Assembly: GCF_006065315.1 (NCBI RefSeq)
Contig: NZ_CP040749.1
Coordinates: 4,610,001-4,674,000 of the forward strand
Length of the DNA stretch: 64,000 bases
DNA from: Aureibaculum algae
GTDB taxonomy: Bacteria > Bacteroidota > Bacteroidia > Flavobacteriales > Flavobacteriaceae
Direction: 5' to 3'
Positions within the stretch are counted from its first letter, which is position 1. Each line of letters begins with the position of its first letter. Below are positions 56,640 through 64,000 of the stretch, piece by piece. The notes under the pieces were generated by a model. That model was given only the letters and a program-made list of their open reading frames with translations, made no database searches and was not told where the DNA came from. The translations under genes were made by a program, and so were the position numbers.

Positions 56640-56724
56640 AATTATTCTGTTTGGGTCATCAAATATAAGCTATTAATACTTAAATTTAAAAATATAACTA
56701 AGTACAAACACTCAATTACTTATT

Positions 56725-56738
56725 AAGTATTTTTACTA
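56725..56738. promoter_or_regulatory. Crp/Fnr-like 5-4-5 repeat upstream of the response regulator
   Basis: AAGTA-TTTT-TACTA, near-palindromic, 86-99 bp before the regulator start. It resembles AAGTA-TTTT-TACTT at 59559-59572 before narK. A link to a Crp/Fnr-type protein rests only on the 5-4-5 form. Confidence 0.35.
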
Positions 56739-56791
56739 AAGAGAAAACCCTTCTTACAGCATAACAGTGTGTTAATTTTTAATAGACTCGT

Positions 56792-58057
56792 TTACAAAAA
56801 TTTTGGTTTAATAACCAACATTAACCAAACCCAATTTTGACCATTTGCAGCCAATGACTCATCCAATCCTTTCAATTCATACATACCATCTGAAGCAAAC
56901 ATTTGTGAGTAACCTGCTTTTAGTGCATATCCTTTAAATGATTGAGAAAAAACTAAATCCAATTCTGTTCCTAAGTTTTTTTCACCACTAGGTAGTTTTT
57001 GTTCGCCTGAAAAGTTTAATGCTTTCACTAAAAGACTTGATTTTTCTCCTAATTTGAAATTAGCACTCACATGCACATCCACCAATCCAATCGAGTTAGC
57101 ATGATTACCTACATAAAAATAATCCATAAATCCGTTAAATTTATGATTTGTTCCATACAATGGAAAGAAAGCTCCTGTTTCACCAGCACCTCCATCATTA
57201 CCACTAATAACCTCGGCTCCTAACCCCAAACTTACTTTATTACCTGCTTTTAAACTCAAATCTAAACTGGCCAAATACGCTCCCTTTACATCAACTTCAC
57301 CCTGTCTTTTACCTGTTTGAAAGTATAGGTTTCCTGCCAATCCAAATTTACCTTTGTTATACTCTAAATGGGTACCAAAAGTTTGTAAATTACTAACCCC
57401 ATCTCCTGTTTCACCATCTTCATCAAATTCCTGAAATCCATTATTTAATGCTAAAAAACTTCCTGAAAGTGATTTCCCTGATTTTTTAAGATATAAATAT
57501 TGCATTGTTTTATATGAAAAATATCCTTTTGTATTATAGATATTTCCGCTTGATATAAATCCTGACGGGTTGTCATAATCTTGATTAAAAGCCAACCCAA
57601 GGTCAAACATAAAACTACCTTTTTTATATTTTAACAAAGCGGCATCATGATTACGCCCTTGTTGAGCCCAATCAAGCCCACCCATTATTCTTTGATCATC
57701 ATATGCAATAGCTTGGCGACCAAATTTAGTGGATACATTTTCACCCAATTTTAAATCAGCCCAAGCTTGAAATATTGCAAATGAATTATTATCATCATCC
57801 GGTAAAATTTGCCTATTCTCACCCCAAACCATAACATCTTGAAGACTAATGAAAAGGTTTAACGCATCTGTTTTATAACCAAACTTTAATCTTGCCCTTG
57901 TAGACACGCCAAAACCTGGCTCAGCATCTTTAGCAATTAAACTTCCAAAACCATTTCTAAATTCAGTTCGAGGTCTTAACTCACCTTCGAGTGAAAATTG
58001 AGCAGACATACACGTTGTAAAAAACAACCCTATAATTAATAATATATGCTTATTCAT
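56792..58057 (-). CDS. Outer-membrane beta-barrel (alginate_exp-like fold) in nitrate operon
   Basis: A 421-residue predicted porin. A signal peptide ends near CMSAQ (about 20). The mature start FSLEGELRPRTEFRNGFG and KFGRQAIAYDDQRIMGGLDWAQQGRNHDAALLKYKKG are typical of the alginate-export-fold family, with alternating beta strands to the end (WVWLMLVIKPKFL). Despite the family name, it lies 8 bp behind narK in the nitrate cluster and far from the alginate genes, so nitrate/nitrite passage across the outer membrane is the better inference. Confidence 0.82.
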   Translation of the reverse strand: MNKHILLIIGLFFTTCMSAQFSLEGELRPRTEFRNGFGSLIAKDAEPGFGVSTRARLKFGYKTDALNLFISLQDVMVWGENRQILPDDDNNSFAIFQAWADLKLGENVSTKFGRQAIAYDDQRIMGGLDWAQQGRNHDAALLKYKKGSFMFDLGLAFNQDYDNPSGFISSGNIYNTKGYFSYKTMQYLYLKKSGKSLSGSFLALNNGFQEFDEDGETGDGVSNLQTFGTHLEYNKGKFGLAGNLYFQTGKRQGEVDVKGAYLASLDLSLKAGNKVSLGLGAEVISGNDGGAGETGAFFPLYGTNHKFNGFMDYFYVGNHANSIGLVDVHVSANFKLGEKSSLLVKALNFSGEQKLPSGEKNLGTELDLVFSQSFKGYALKAGYSQMFASDGMYELKGLDESLAANGQNWVWLMLVIKPKFL

Positions 58058-58065
58058 ATCTTTTT

Positions 58066-59472
58066 TTATTTATCGGCCAATGCCACTCTAATTGGTTCAA
58101 CTTCATCTGTACTTTCTTCTGTGGCAAACTTAATAGCCAATGAGGATACTGCTGCCAATAAAATTAGCATACTAATAATAAAATAACCACTAGAAACTGC
58201 TAAAGAAGAGGCTTGCCCTTGTGCAATTTCAATTATCTCAGCAGCCATTCCTTGATTAGAAGCTATAGCGGTTTGTTCGGCCACCGCTGATTTTGATTTC
58301 AATAACATCGCCGCTAAGAAAGCTCCTACATTTCCTCCTGCCCCTACTATTCCAGATATTGAACCTATCGCTTTTTTATTGATAAATGGTACTACAGAAA
58401 AAGTGGCACCTTCCGCCATTTGTACCGTTAAACTAAAAGCAATTAGAAATAATATACCTAGCGGTAAATAAGTTATTGTAGAAAATATAGAAAGCATTAC
58501 GCCTTCTAACGCCAAGATAAATGATAAAAATAACACCCTTCCTCTAAGCCCTCTTGATTTACCAAACATATCGCCAAAAAAACCACCTAATGTTCTTGCA
58601 AAAATATTCATCAAGGCAAAAGACAACACGATATTACCTGCCATAGACCTAGTTAAACCAAAGGTGTTTTGAAGATAATCATCCATAGTACCATAAACCG
58701 TTAATTCGATTCCAAAGCAGGCTGCATAAACAAAAAATAAAATCCATACTCTATAATCTGATAGCACTTCTTTAAAACCTACTTGATCTTTTTTAGTGGC
58801 TACAAACTCCCCTTTCGCCTTTAATTCTTTAAAATTTCCGGCAGGGGTATCTTTCGTAAAAAAGAAATAAACAATCCCCATTAGAAAACATACAACACCA
58901 GCAATTACCATTGAATACCTCCATGCATTAGCTTCATCTGCCAAACCAAAACTAATTACAGCAGCCGCAATAATTGGCATCCCTAATCTATTAGCTCCCC
59001 CACCTAAATTACCCCATCCTGCAGAAGTTGCATTTGCAGTACCAACAATGTTTGATGCAAACATTATAGAAGTATGAACCTGTGTTATAACAAAGGAAGC
59101 TCCAATAAAACCAATAAATAATCGACAGATTAAAAACTGTAGTGGAGTTTGTACAAACCCAATTAAGATTACCGGAATTGCCCCTAACATTAACAACCAA
59201 GTATAACAGAGTCTTGGCCCATACTTATCGCATAATTTACCAATCACCAATCTAGCAAACACCGTACCGGTTACCGCCAAAATAATTGAATTCCATTTTT
59301 GTTCAGGACTTAAACCTAAATCTTTAACCACATCTGGCATAAAAGGCACAATGCCAAACCAAGCGAAGAAACAAAGGAAAAATGCAACTGAGGTAATCCA
59401 GAATGTTCTGGTTGAAATACTTTTGAAGTTTAATAATTCTAATTTACTGGCTTTTGGATAATTCGAAGTCAT
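58066..59472 (-). CDS. narK: Nitrate/nitrite MFS transporter
   Basis: A 468-residue inner-membrane transporter of the NarK/NNP family with about 12 helices. The family signature SAGWGNLGGGANRLGMP is present, as are FFLCFFAWFGIVPFMPDVVKDLGLS in helix 1 and AEGATFSVVPFINKKAIGSISGIVGAGGNVGAFLAAM in the second nitrate signature. Loop VSSGYFIISMLILLAAVSS closes the fold. It is first in the narK-porin operon, with a 7-2-7 site and a -7 box upstream, like the nitrate reductase promoter. Confidence 0.94.
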   Translation of the reverse strand: MTSNYPKASKLELLNFKSISTRTFWITSVAFFLCFFAWFGIVPFMPDVVKDLGLSPEQKWNSIILAVTGTVFARLVIGKLCDKYGPRLCYTWLLMLGAIPVILIGFVQTPLQFLICRLFIGFIGASFVITQVHTSIMFASNIVGTANATSAGWGNLGGGANRLGMPIIAAAVISFGLADEANAWRYSMVIAGVVCFLMGIVYFFFTKDTPAGNFKELKAKGEFVATKKDQVGFKEVLSDYRVWILFFVYAACFGIELTVYGTMDDYLQNTFGLTRSMAGNIVLSFALMNIFARTLGGFFGDMFGKSRGLRGRVLFLSFILALEGVMLSIFSTITYLPLGILFLIAFSLTVQMAEGATFSVVPFINKKAIGSISGIVGAGGNVGAFLAAMLLKSKSAVAEQTAIASNQGMAAEIIEIAQGQASSLAVSSGYFIISMLILLAAVSSLAIKFATEESTDEVEPIRVALADK

Positions 59473-59509
59473 AATTAAATATTTACAAGATTAATAACAA
59501 ATTATGTTA

Positions 59510-59517
59510 CAAATGTA
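59510..59517 (-). promoter_or_regulatory. -7 box of narK
   Basis: TACATTTG on the minus strand (TAnnTTTG), 37 bp before the start codon. Its centre is 18 bp from the centre of the 7-2-7 site, as at the nitrate reductase promoter. Confidence 0.65.
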
Positions 59518-59523
59518 AATATC

Positions 59524-59539
59524 TACGTATTTATACGCA
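59524..59539. promoter_or_regulatory. 7-2-7 heptamer site before narK
   Basis: TACGTAT-TT-ATACGCA, one mismatch from a perfect inverted pair. Same geometry as 55849-55864 and 60524-60539. Confidence 0.68.
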
Positions 59540-59558
59540 ATTTAATGTATGTTAAATT

Positions 59559-59572
59559 AAGTATTTTTACTT
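59559..59572. promoter_or_regulatory. 5-4-5 palindrome upstream of narK
   Basis: AAGTA-TTTT-TACTT, perfect inverted arms of the Crp/Fnr spacing. It is about 20 bp further upstream than the 7-2-7 site. Confidence 0.4.
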
Positions 59573-59659
59573 ATTTTTATATTATTCTAAATTTAAACAT
59601 GATAAAAATAAGTATTTAATAAAATCCCATTACTCAACTTAGCAATATGAAATTATTAA

Positions 59660-60436
59660 TTATAACGACAACTCTAACACTCTTTGAATTTCCTCATCCA
59701 TAAACGAAGTACTCTCAGAAACAACATCACCAAAAACAATAATCCCAGGAACGGTCACATCTATTTCTTTAGCAATATTAGCAGTATTATTGATTGCACC
59801 TGTCATTATTTTTTCATCAACACAAGTACCATTCTGAATTACCGCAAAAGGCGTATACCCCTGTCTGTATTTCTGTACCTCATTTATAAGTAATGAAAAT
59901 TTACGCAAACCCATTAACACTACAATTGTTGCGGAAGACTGTGCAGCAAGGGCAAAATCTTTAGGCAAACTCCCATCAGAAACAGTCGCCGTAATAACCC
60001 AAAAACTATTACTAATACCTCTCTTTGTCAAGGGTATACCCTGAGAGGCTGGTACGGAAATAGCACTACTTACGCCAGGTACTAACTCCGTTTCTATACC
60101 ACGACTTTCCACATAATCAATTTCTTCACTACCTCTACCAAACACAAATGGATCACCTCCCTTTAACCGAACAACAGTGCCATAATTAATTGCATTAGTT
60201 ACCAACATTTCATTAATGTCATCTTGAGAATACTTGTGATTATTATTTCTTTTACCGACATATATACAGGGTACATTTTTATTTGCATAACTAAGTATTT
60301 CTTTATTAACGAGTGCATCATATAATATGATATTGGCCTGCTTAATGGCATTATATCCTTTTATAGTTAACAAATCTTTATCCCCTGGTCCCGCACCAAC
60401 TAATATAACTTTCGAATTTATTTTATCATTTTTCAT
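59660..60436 (-). CDS. cobA: Uroporphyrinogen-III C-methyltransferase
   Basis: A 258-residue SAM-dependent enzyme producing precorrin-2, the first step of sirohaem synthesis for NirB. The start MKNDKINSKVILVGAGPGD at 60436 is chosen: the frame is open a further 49 codons upstream but that part is AT-rich, reaches into nirB and lacks homologous character. Family motifs are VGAGPGDKDLLTIKGYNAIKQANIILYDALV, VRLKGGDPFVFGRGSEEI, PGVSSAISVPASQGIPLTKRGISNSFWVITA and GTCVDEKIMTG. It is divergent from nirB with a 136-bp shared regulatory gap. Confidence 0.94.
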   Translation of the reverse strand: MKNDKINSKVILVGAGPGDKDLLTIKGYNAIKQANIILYDALVNKEILSYANKNVPCIYVGKRNNNHKYSQDDINEMLVTNAINYGTVVRLKGGDPFVFGRGSEEIDYVESRGIETELVPGVSSAISVPASQGIPLTKRGISNSFWVITATVSDGSLPKDFALAAQSSATIVVLMGLRKFSLLINEVQKYRQGYTPFAVIQNGTCVDEKIMTGAINNTANIAKEIDVTVPGIIVFGDVVSESTSFMDEEIQRVLELSL

Positions 60437-60572
60437 ATATATGTATAATTTAAGTGGGTAAAACTTATTATTCCACAATAATACGTAATCGAACCCAAAT
60501 ATTACGTATATTTTTTCAATTATTACGTATTTATACTTATTTTTGCTTTGTATAAATTGAAAATTATTAAGT
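60437..60572. promoter_or_regulatory. Divergent cobA-nirB regulatory region
   Basis: It contains ATACGTA at 60481-60487, TACGTAT at 60503-60509, the 7-2-7 site TACGTAT-TT-ATACTTA at 60524-60539, and a -7-like box TATTTTTG at 60538-60545 facing nirB, 27 bp before its start. The density of TACGTAT heptamers is the highest in the window. Confidence 0.7.
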
Positions 60573-63083
60573 ATGAAAACCATAATAGTTGTTGGAAATG
60601 GAATGGTAGGTTACAAATTTTGTGAAAAACTTGTTGCTAATGAAGAAAGCAAAGCCTTTAAAATAATTGTTTTTGGAGAAGAACCAAGACCTGCTTATGA
60701 CAGAGTTCATTTGAGCGAATTTTTTGCCAACCAAGATGCAAAAGCTTTAGAAATGGCACCTGTAGAATGGTATATTGAAAATAACATTGAACTGATCATT
60801 AGTGAAAGAATAACGGACATTCACAGAGCTAATAAAAAAATAACGACGGTTAAAAACCGTGAGTTCTCATATGACTATTTGGTACTAGCCACTGGGTCTT
60901 CCGCATTTGTACCTCCTATAAAAGGTGTAGAAAAAGAAGGTGTCTTTGTATATAGAACAATTGAAGACTTAGAAGGAATGCTTGCTTATGCTGCAAAATT
61001 AAAAGGTAAGAATCCAAATGCCAGAGCTGCAGTTCTTGGAGGTGGATTGTTAGGTTTGGAAGCCGGAAAAGCTGTTATGGACATGGGCTTAGAACCGCAT
61101 ATTGTTGAGTTTGCCCCAAAATTAATGCCAAGACAATTAGACTCTCGGAGTAGTCAAGTGTTGCAATTAAAATTAGAATCTATTGGTTTAAACATACATT
61201 TAAGCAAAGCTACAAATCAAATATTAGGAGAACATGCTATAACAGGAATGGAATTTGGAGAAGATGATGTGTTGGATGTTGAAATGCTTGTAATTTCTGC
61301 AGGTATTCGCCCAAGAGATGAACTAGGAAAATCATGTGATTTAGAAATGGGAGTTCGTGGCGGAATTGTGGTAGACAATAAAATGCAAACCTCAGATGAA
61401 AATATTTATGCTATTGGTGAGGTTGCACTTTACAACCAGATGATTTATGGATTAGTAGCCCCAGGCTATGAAATGGCAAATGTTGCTGTTGCTCAAATTT
61501 TAGGAAAACAAGAAACCTTAATGGCAGCAGAAATAGACATGTCTACCAAGCTAAAACTGATTGGAGTAGATGTTGCTAGTTTTGGAGAACCATTTATGCC
61601 CGCCGCCAAAGGACACTCTGTTATTTTTGAAAATAAAACACAACATCTTTATAAAAGAATAAATGTTAGCCTTGATGGTAAAAAACTATTGGGTGGAATT
61701 CTTGTAGGAGATGCATCTGATTATAATATGCTTCACCAAGTGTATTTAAATAGTATGCCTATCCCTGAAGACCCATCTCAACTAATATTACCTGCAAGTG
61801 AAGGCGGAGCTTTTGGTAGTGCAATGGATTTACCAGATAACGCTGTAGTATGTTCTTGTGAGAATGTTACGAAAGGTCAAATTTGCTGTTCTGTATCAGA
61901 TGATGGAAATGAAACACTTAAAGATGTAGCCAAGGCAACTAAAGCAAGTACCAGTTGTGGTGGTTGTAAACCCATGGTTGATGATTTGGTTAAAGAGACT
62001 TTAAAGTCTTTAGGCAAAGTTGTAAAAGAACGTATTTGTGAACATTTTGATTATTCACGTCAAGAATTGTACGATATCGTTAAAATGAAAGAGATTAAAG
62101 ATTTTGACCTACTTTTAGATTCACATGGAACAGGAAATGGATGTGAAATATGCAAACCATTAGCCGCTTCATTATTTGCAAGCATCTTTAATGAAACTGC
62201 CAACAAACAGGAAACTATTCAAGATTCTAATGATAGATATTTAGCCAATATTCAGCGTAATGGAACCTATTCTGTAGTACCACGTGTTGCAGGTGGAGAG
62301 ATTAGCCCAAAACAACTAATTGCCATGGGGAGGATTGGTAACAAATATGATTTATACACTAAAATAACCGGAGGTCAACGTATTGTTATGTTCGGAGCAC
62401 AACTACATGAACTTCCATTAATATGGGAAGAACTAATAGCCGAAGGGTTTGAAACGGGACAAGCCTATGGAAAATCATTACGTACTGTAAAAAGTTGTGT
62501 GGGATCTACATGGTGTAGATATGGTTTAGATGAAAGTGTAAGTTTTGCTATTGAAATTGAAAACAGATATAAAGGGATACGTTCTCCACATAAATTTAAA
62601 GGTGGTGTGTCTGGATGTATCCGAGAATGTGCAGAAGCTAGAGGAAAAGATTTTGGTTTTATCGCTGTAGAAGGGGGTTGGAATATTTATATCGGTGGTA
62701 ATGGAGGTGCAAATCCGAAACATGCCGTATTACTTGCAGAAAAAGTAGACAAAGAGACTGCTATTAAATATGTAGATCGCTATTTAATGTTTTATATACG
62801 AACAGCACAGCCTTTAATGCGAACTGCCGCTTGGTTAGACAAGCTTGAAGGTGGCATTGACTATGTAAAAGATGTAGTAATAAATGACTGCTTAGGTATC
62901 GTAAAACAATTGGATGAAGAAATGCAGTTTATGGTAGACACCTATAAATGCGAATGGACTGAAGCTGTAGAAAATCCAGAGATAAGAGCCAGATACACTC
63001 ATTTTGTCAATTCGGATGAAGAAGATAAAAATATAGAATTTGTTAACCTAAGAGAACAAAAAATGCCAACTCCTTGGGCATAA
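60573..63083 (+). CDS. nirB: Nitrite reductase large subunit
   Basis: An 836-residue sirohaem enzyme reducing nitrite to ammonium with NAD(P)H. The N-terminal FAD/NAD oxidoreductase (TIIVVGNGMVGYKFCEKL, AAVLGGGLLGLEAGKAV) covers about 1-400. A BFD-type [2Fe-2S] domain follows at about 425-475 (VCSCENV...STSCGGCKP), then a partial second one ending in GCEICKP near 525. The nitrite/sulfite reductase half-domain and catalytic domain follow. Cluster/sirohaem ligands are CVGSTWC near 641-647 and CIREC near 681-685. It has the same architecture in its FAD/BFD part as the tail of the nitrate reductase at 52265-55801. NirD is 22 bp downstream. Confidence 0.95.
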   Translation: MKTIIVVGNGMVGYKFCEKLVANEESKAFKIIVFGEEPRPAYDRVHLSEFFANQDAKALEMAPVEWYIENNIELIISERITDIHRANKKITTVKNREFSYDYLVLATGSSAFVPPIKGVEKEGVFVYRTIEDLEGMLAYAAKLKGKNPNARAAVLGGGLLGLEAGKAVMDMGLEPHIVEFAPKLMPRQLDSRSSQVLQLKLESIGLNIHLSKATNQILGEHAITGMEFGEDDVLDVEMLVISAGIRPRDELGKSCDLEMGVRGGIVVDNKMQTSDENIYAIGEVALYNQMIYGLVAPGYEMANVAVAQILGKQETLMAAEIDMSTKLKLIGVDVASFGEPFMPAAKGHSVIFENKTQHLYKRINVSLDGKKLLGGILVGDASDYNMLHQVYLNSMPIPEDPSQLILPASEGGAFGSAMDLPDNAVVCSCENVTKGQICCSVSDDGNETLKDVAKATKASTSCGGCKPMVDDLVKETLKSLGKVVKERICEHFDYSRQELYDIVKMKEIKDFDLLLDSHGTGNGCEICKPLAASLFASIFNETANKQETIQDSNDRYLANIQRNGTYSVVPRVAGGEISPKQLIAMGRIGNKYDLYTKITGGQRIVMFGAQLHELPLIWEELIAEGFETGQAYGKSLRTVKSCVGSTWCRYGLDESVSFAIEIENRYKGIRSPHKFKGGVSGCIRECAEARGKDFGFIAVEGGWNIYIGGNGGANPKHAVLLAEKVDKETAIKYVDRYLMFYIRTAQPLMRTAAWLDKLEGGIDYVKDVVINDCLGIVKQLDEEMQFMVDTYKCEWTEAVENPEIRARYTHFVNSDEEDKNIEFVNLREQKMPTPWA

Positions 63084-63105
63084 GTTTTCTTATAAAAATA
63101 ATACA

Positions 63106-63486
63106 ATGTTAGATACACTATTAAAAGATTATAGCACGGTCCCTTTAGAAAGTGTTACCGTATGGTTTAAGGCTGCAGAAATTAGCAAATTTCCAAAAAA
63201 TGGCGGTGCCTGCGTAAAATACAAAGAAAAACAAATTGCTGTTTTCAATTTTTCTAGGCAACATAAATGGTATGCGTGTCAAAATCTTTCACCAGAAAAA
63301 AAAGAAATGGTACTATCTAGAGGGATGATTGGAGATGATAAAGGAATTCCTAAAATTGCTTGCCCTTTGCATAAAAAAACATTCTCATTAGAAACAGGTG
63401 AGAATTTAAATGGCGAATTAGATCCAATTGCAATATATCCAGTGAAAATTGAGGATAACTTTGTGTATATCGGATTTTCTGAATAA
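63106..63486 (+). CDS. nirD: Nitrite reductase small subunit (Rieske-like)
   Basis: A 126-residue partner of NirB. The fold is that of a Rieske domain (VWFKAAEISKFPKNGGACVKYKEKQIAVFNFSRQHKWYACQNLSPEKKEMVLSRGMIGDDKGIPKIACPLHKKTFSLETGE). As in many NirD proteins the cluster ligands are incomplete: CPLH is present but the first CxH pair is replaced by CQN. It probably stabilises NirB rather than carrying a cluster. It is 22 bp after nirB and 29 bp before the DUF4202 gene. Confidence 0.93.
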   Translation: MLDTLLKDYSTVPLESVTVWFKAAEISKFPKNGGACVKYKEKQIAVFNFSRQHKWYACQNLSPEKKEMVLSRGMIGDDKGIPKIACPLHKKTFSLETGENLNGELDPIAIYPVKIEDNFVYIGFSE

Positions 63487-63515
63487 GTTTGAAGTACAAT
63501 CATTGCCTATAAACT

Positions 63516-64000
63516 GTGAATACAAAATACGAAAACGCAATAGCATTATTTGACAAAGCAAATTCAGATGATCCTAATAAAGAAATTTGGAACGGTACAA
63601 CGTACCCTAAAGAATTACTTTATGCTCAAAGAATGACTGAAAAATTAGATCTTTTTGAGCCCAATGCATCTTACGCTTTAAAATTGGCCGTTAGATGTCA
63701 ACATATTTGTAGATGGCAAATACCAAGAGATTCTTATGAAATGAATAGAAAAGGTTATTTGACTTGGAGAAGTGACCTATCCGTATTTCATGCTAAAACA
63801 GCATCAGAAATTCTAAAAACTGTTGGTTTTGATGAAGAATTTATAAATTCGGTCACTTTTCTTTTAAAGAAGAAACAACTTAAAAAAAATAAAGATACTC
63901 AGATCTTAGAAGACGTAATCTGTTTGGTATTTTTAGATTATTATTTTGAAACTTTTTCAGGAAAATATTCTGAAGAAAAACTGATTGACATCTTAAAAAA
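63516..64000 (+). CDS. DUF4202-family protein, partial at window end
   Basis: Starts at GTG (63516) with MNTKYENAIALFDKANSDDPNKEIWNGTTYPKELLYAQRM and stays open for 161 codons to the end of the window. Stretches such as LKLAVRCQHICRWQIPRDSYEMNRKGYLTWRSDLSVFHA are typical of the DUF4202 family, often found beside nirBD; the HD-like His-rich pattern suggests a metal site. Function not known. The position 29 bp after nirD suggests co-transcription with nitrite reductase. No ATG alternative lies near the start; the next Met is far inside. Confidence 0.8.
   Translation, partial: MNTKYENAIALFDKANSDDPNKEIWNGTTYPKELLYAQRMTEKLDLFEPNASYALKLAVRCQHICRWQIPRDSYEMNRKGYLTWRSDLSVFHAKTASEILKTVGFDEEFINSVTFLLKKKQLKKNKDTQILEDVICLVFLDYYFETFSGKYSEEKLIDILK

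Noticed and set aside
56792..58057. Alginate exporter linked to the PL7/PL6 genes
   Set aside because: Distance of over 25 kb and tight linkage to narK argue against it; only the fold family carries the alginate name.
59684..59893. Small plus-strand frames antisense to cobA, and similar antisense frames across the window
   Set aside because: They lie fully inside strongly supported genes and have composition expected from the complementary strand.
60437..60583. N-terminal extension of CobA reaching into nirB
   Set aside because: The extra 49 codons are AT-rich, cover the divergent promoter region and precede the normal CobA N-terminus.
1..64000. tRNA, rRNA, CRISPR or prophage content
   Set aside because: No T-arm-like GGTTCGAnTCC pattern with a matching acceptor, no regularly spaced repeat array and no phage or transposase genes were seen; a covariance-model scan was not possible.

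Overview
The window looks like the chromosome of a marine Flavobacteriaceae bacterium. It is AT-rich, its promoters carry the Bacteroidota -7 box TAnnTTTG, SusC/SusD pairs are present, and many products are lipoproteins. The species cannot be fixed from the sequence. I see no tRNA, rRNA, CRISPR array, insertion sequence or prophage.

Region 1 (about 1-38000) is a large uronate-polymer utilisation region. A SusC/SusD pair plus a GH88 unsaturated uronyl hydrolase (351-6329) faces an operon for 2-keto-3-deoxygluconate (KDG) use: KdgK, a YhcH-type protein, a PPi-type phosphofructokinase and KDPG aldolase (6410-9837). This operon is divergent from a LacI regulator. Next come a GntR/FadR regulator, an ExuT-like MFS transporter and an SDR probably acting as DEH reductase (11067-14008). 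Then follow two alginate operons on the minus strand: SusC-SusD-PKD-PKD-PL7-PL7 (14680-about 24257) and PL6-PL17-KdgF (24694-29794). A second LacI, a TRAP transporter, and UxaC-UxuA-SDR (30229-37691) bring glucuronate-type uronates into the same KDG pool. Alginate would be cut by PL7/PL6, taken up by SusCD, reduced to monomers by PL17, linearised by KdgF, reduced to KDG, phosphorylated and split to pyruvate and G3P.

Four promoters in region 1 share one operator: three abutting 13-bp units of the form TTTGGnnnnCCAA, close to the ExuR/UxuR (GntR/FadR) consensus. One copy is a 40-bp perfect palindrome in front of the gntR gene. This is the best candidate for an undescribed regulatory arrangement. 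The minus-strand SusC gene (20958-24257) has an in-frame TAA and no ATG before its signal peptide, and the PKD lipoprotein two genes downstream has a 1-nt frameshift. That PUL is either decaying or carries assembly errors.

Region 2 (38600-42700) is an ECF sigma / FecR anti-sigma / STN-domain TonB receptor trio of unknown substrate.

Region 3 (42700-50800) is housekeeping: aconitase, ClpS, PrmA, TpiA, PyrF, a small membrane protein, Der, and a precorrin-2 dehydrogenase that leads into the next region.

Region 4 (50200-64000) is assimilatory nitrate/nitrite reduction: a nitrate reductase fused to NirB-like FAD and BFD modules, a sirohaem-reductase-like protein with a C-terminal rubredoxin, an orphan NarL-type response regulator, an outer-membrane barrel, NarK, CobA, NirB, NirD and a partial DUF4202 gene. 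Its promoters share 7-2-7 inverted heptamers (TACGTAT-nn-ATACGTA), the geometry used by NarL-type regulators.
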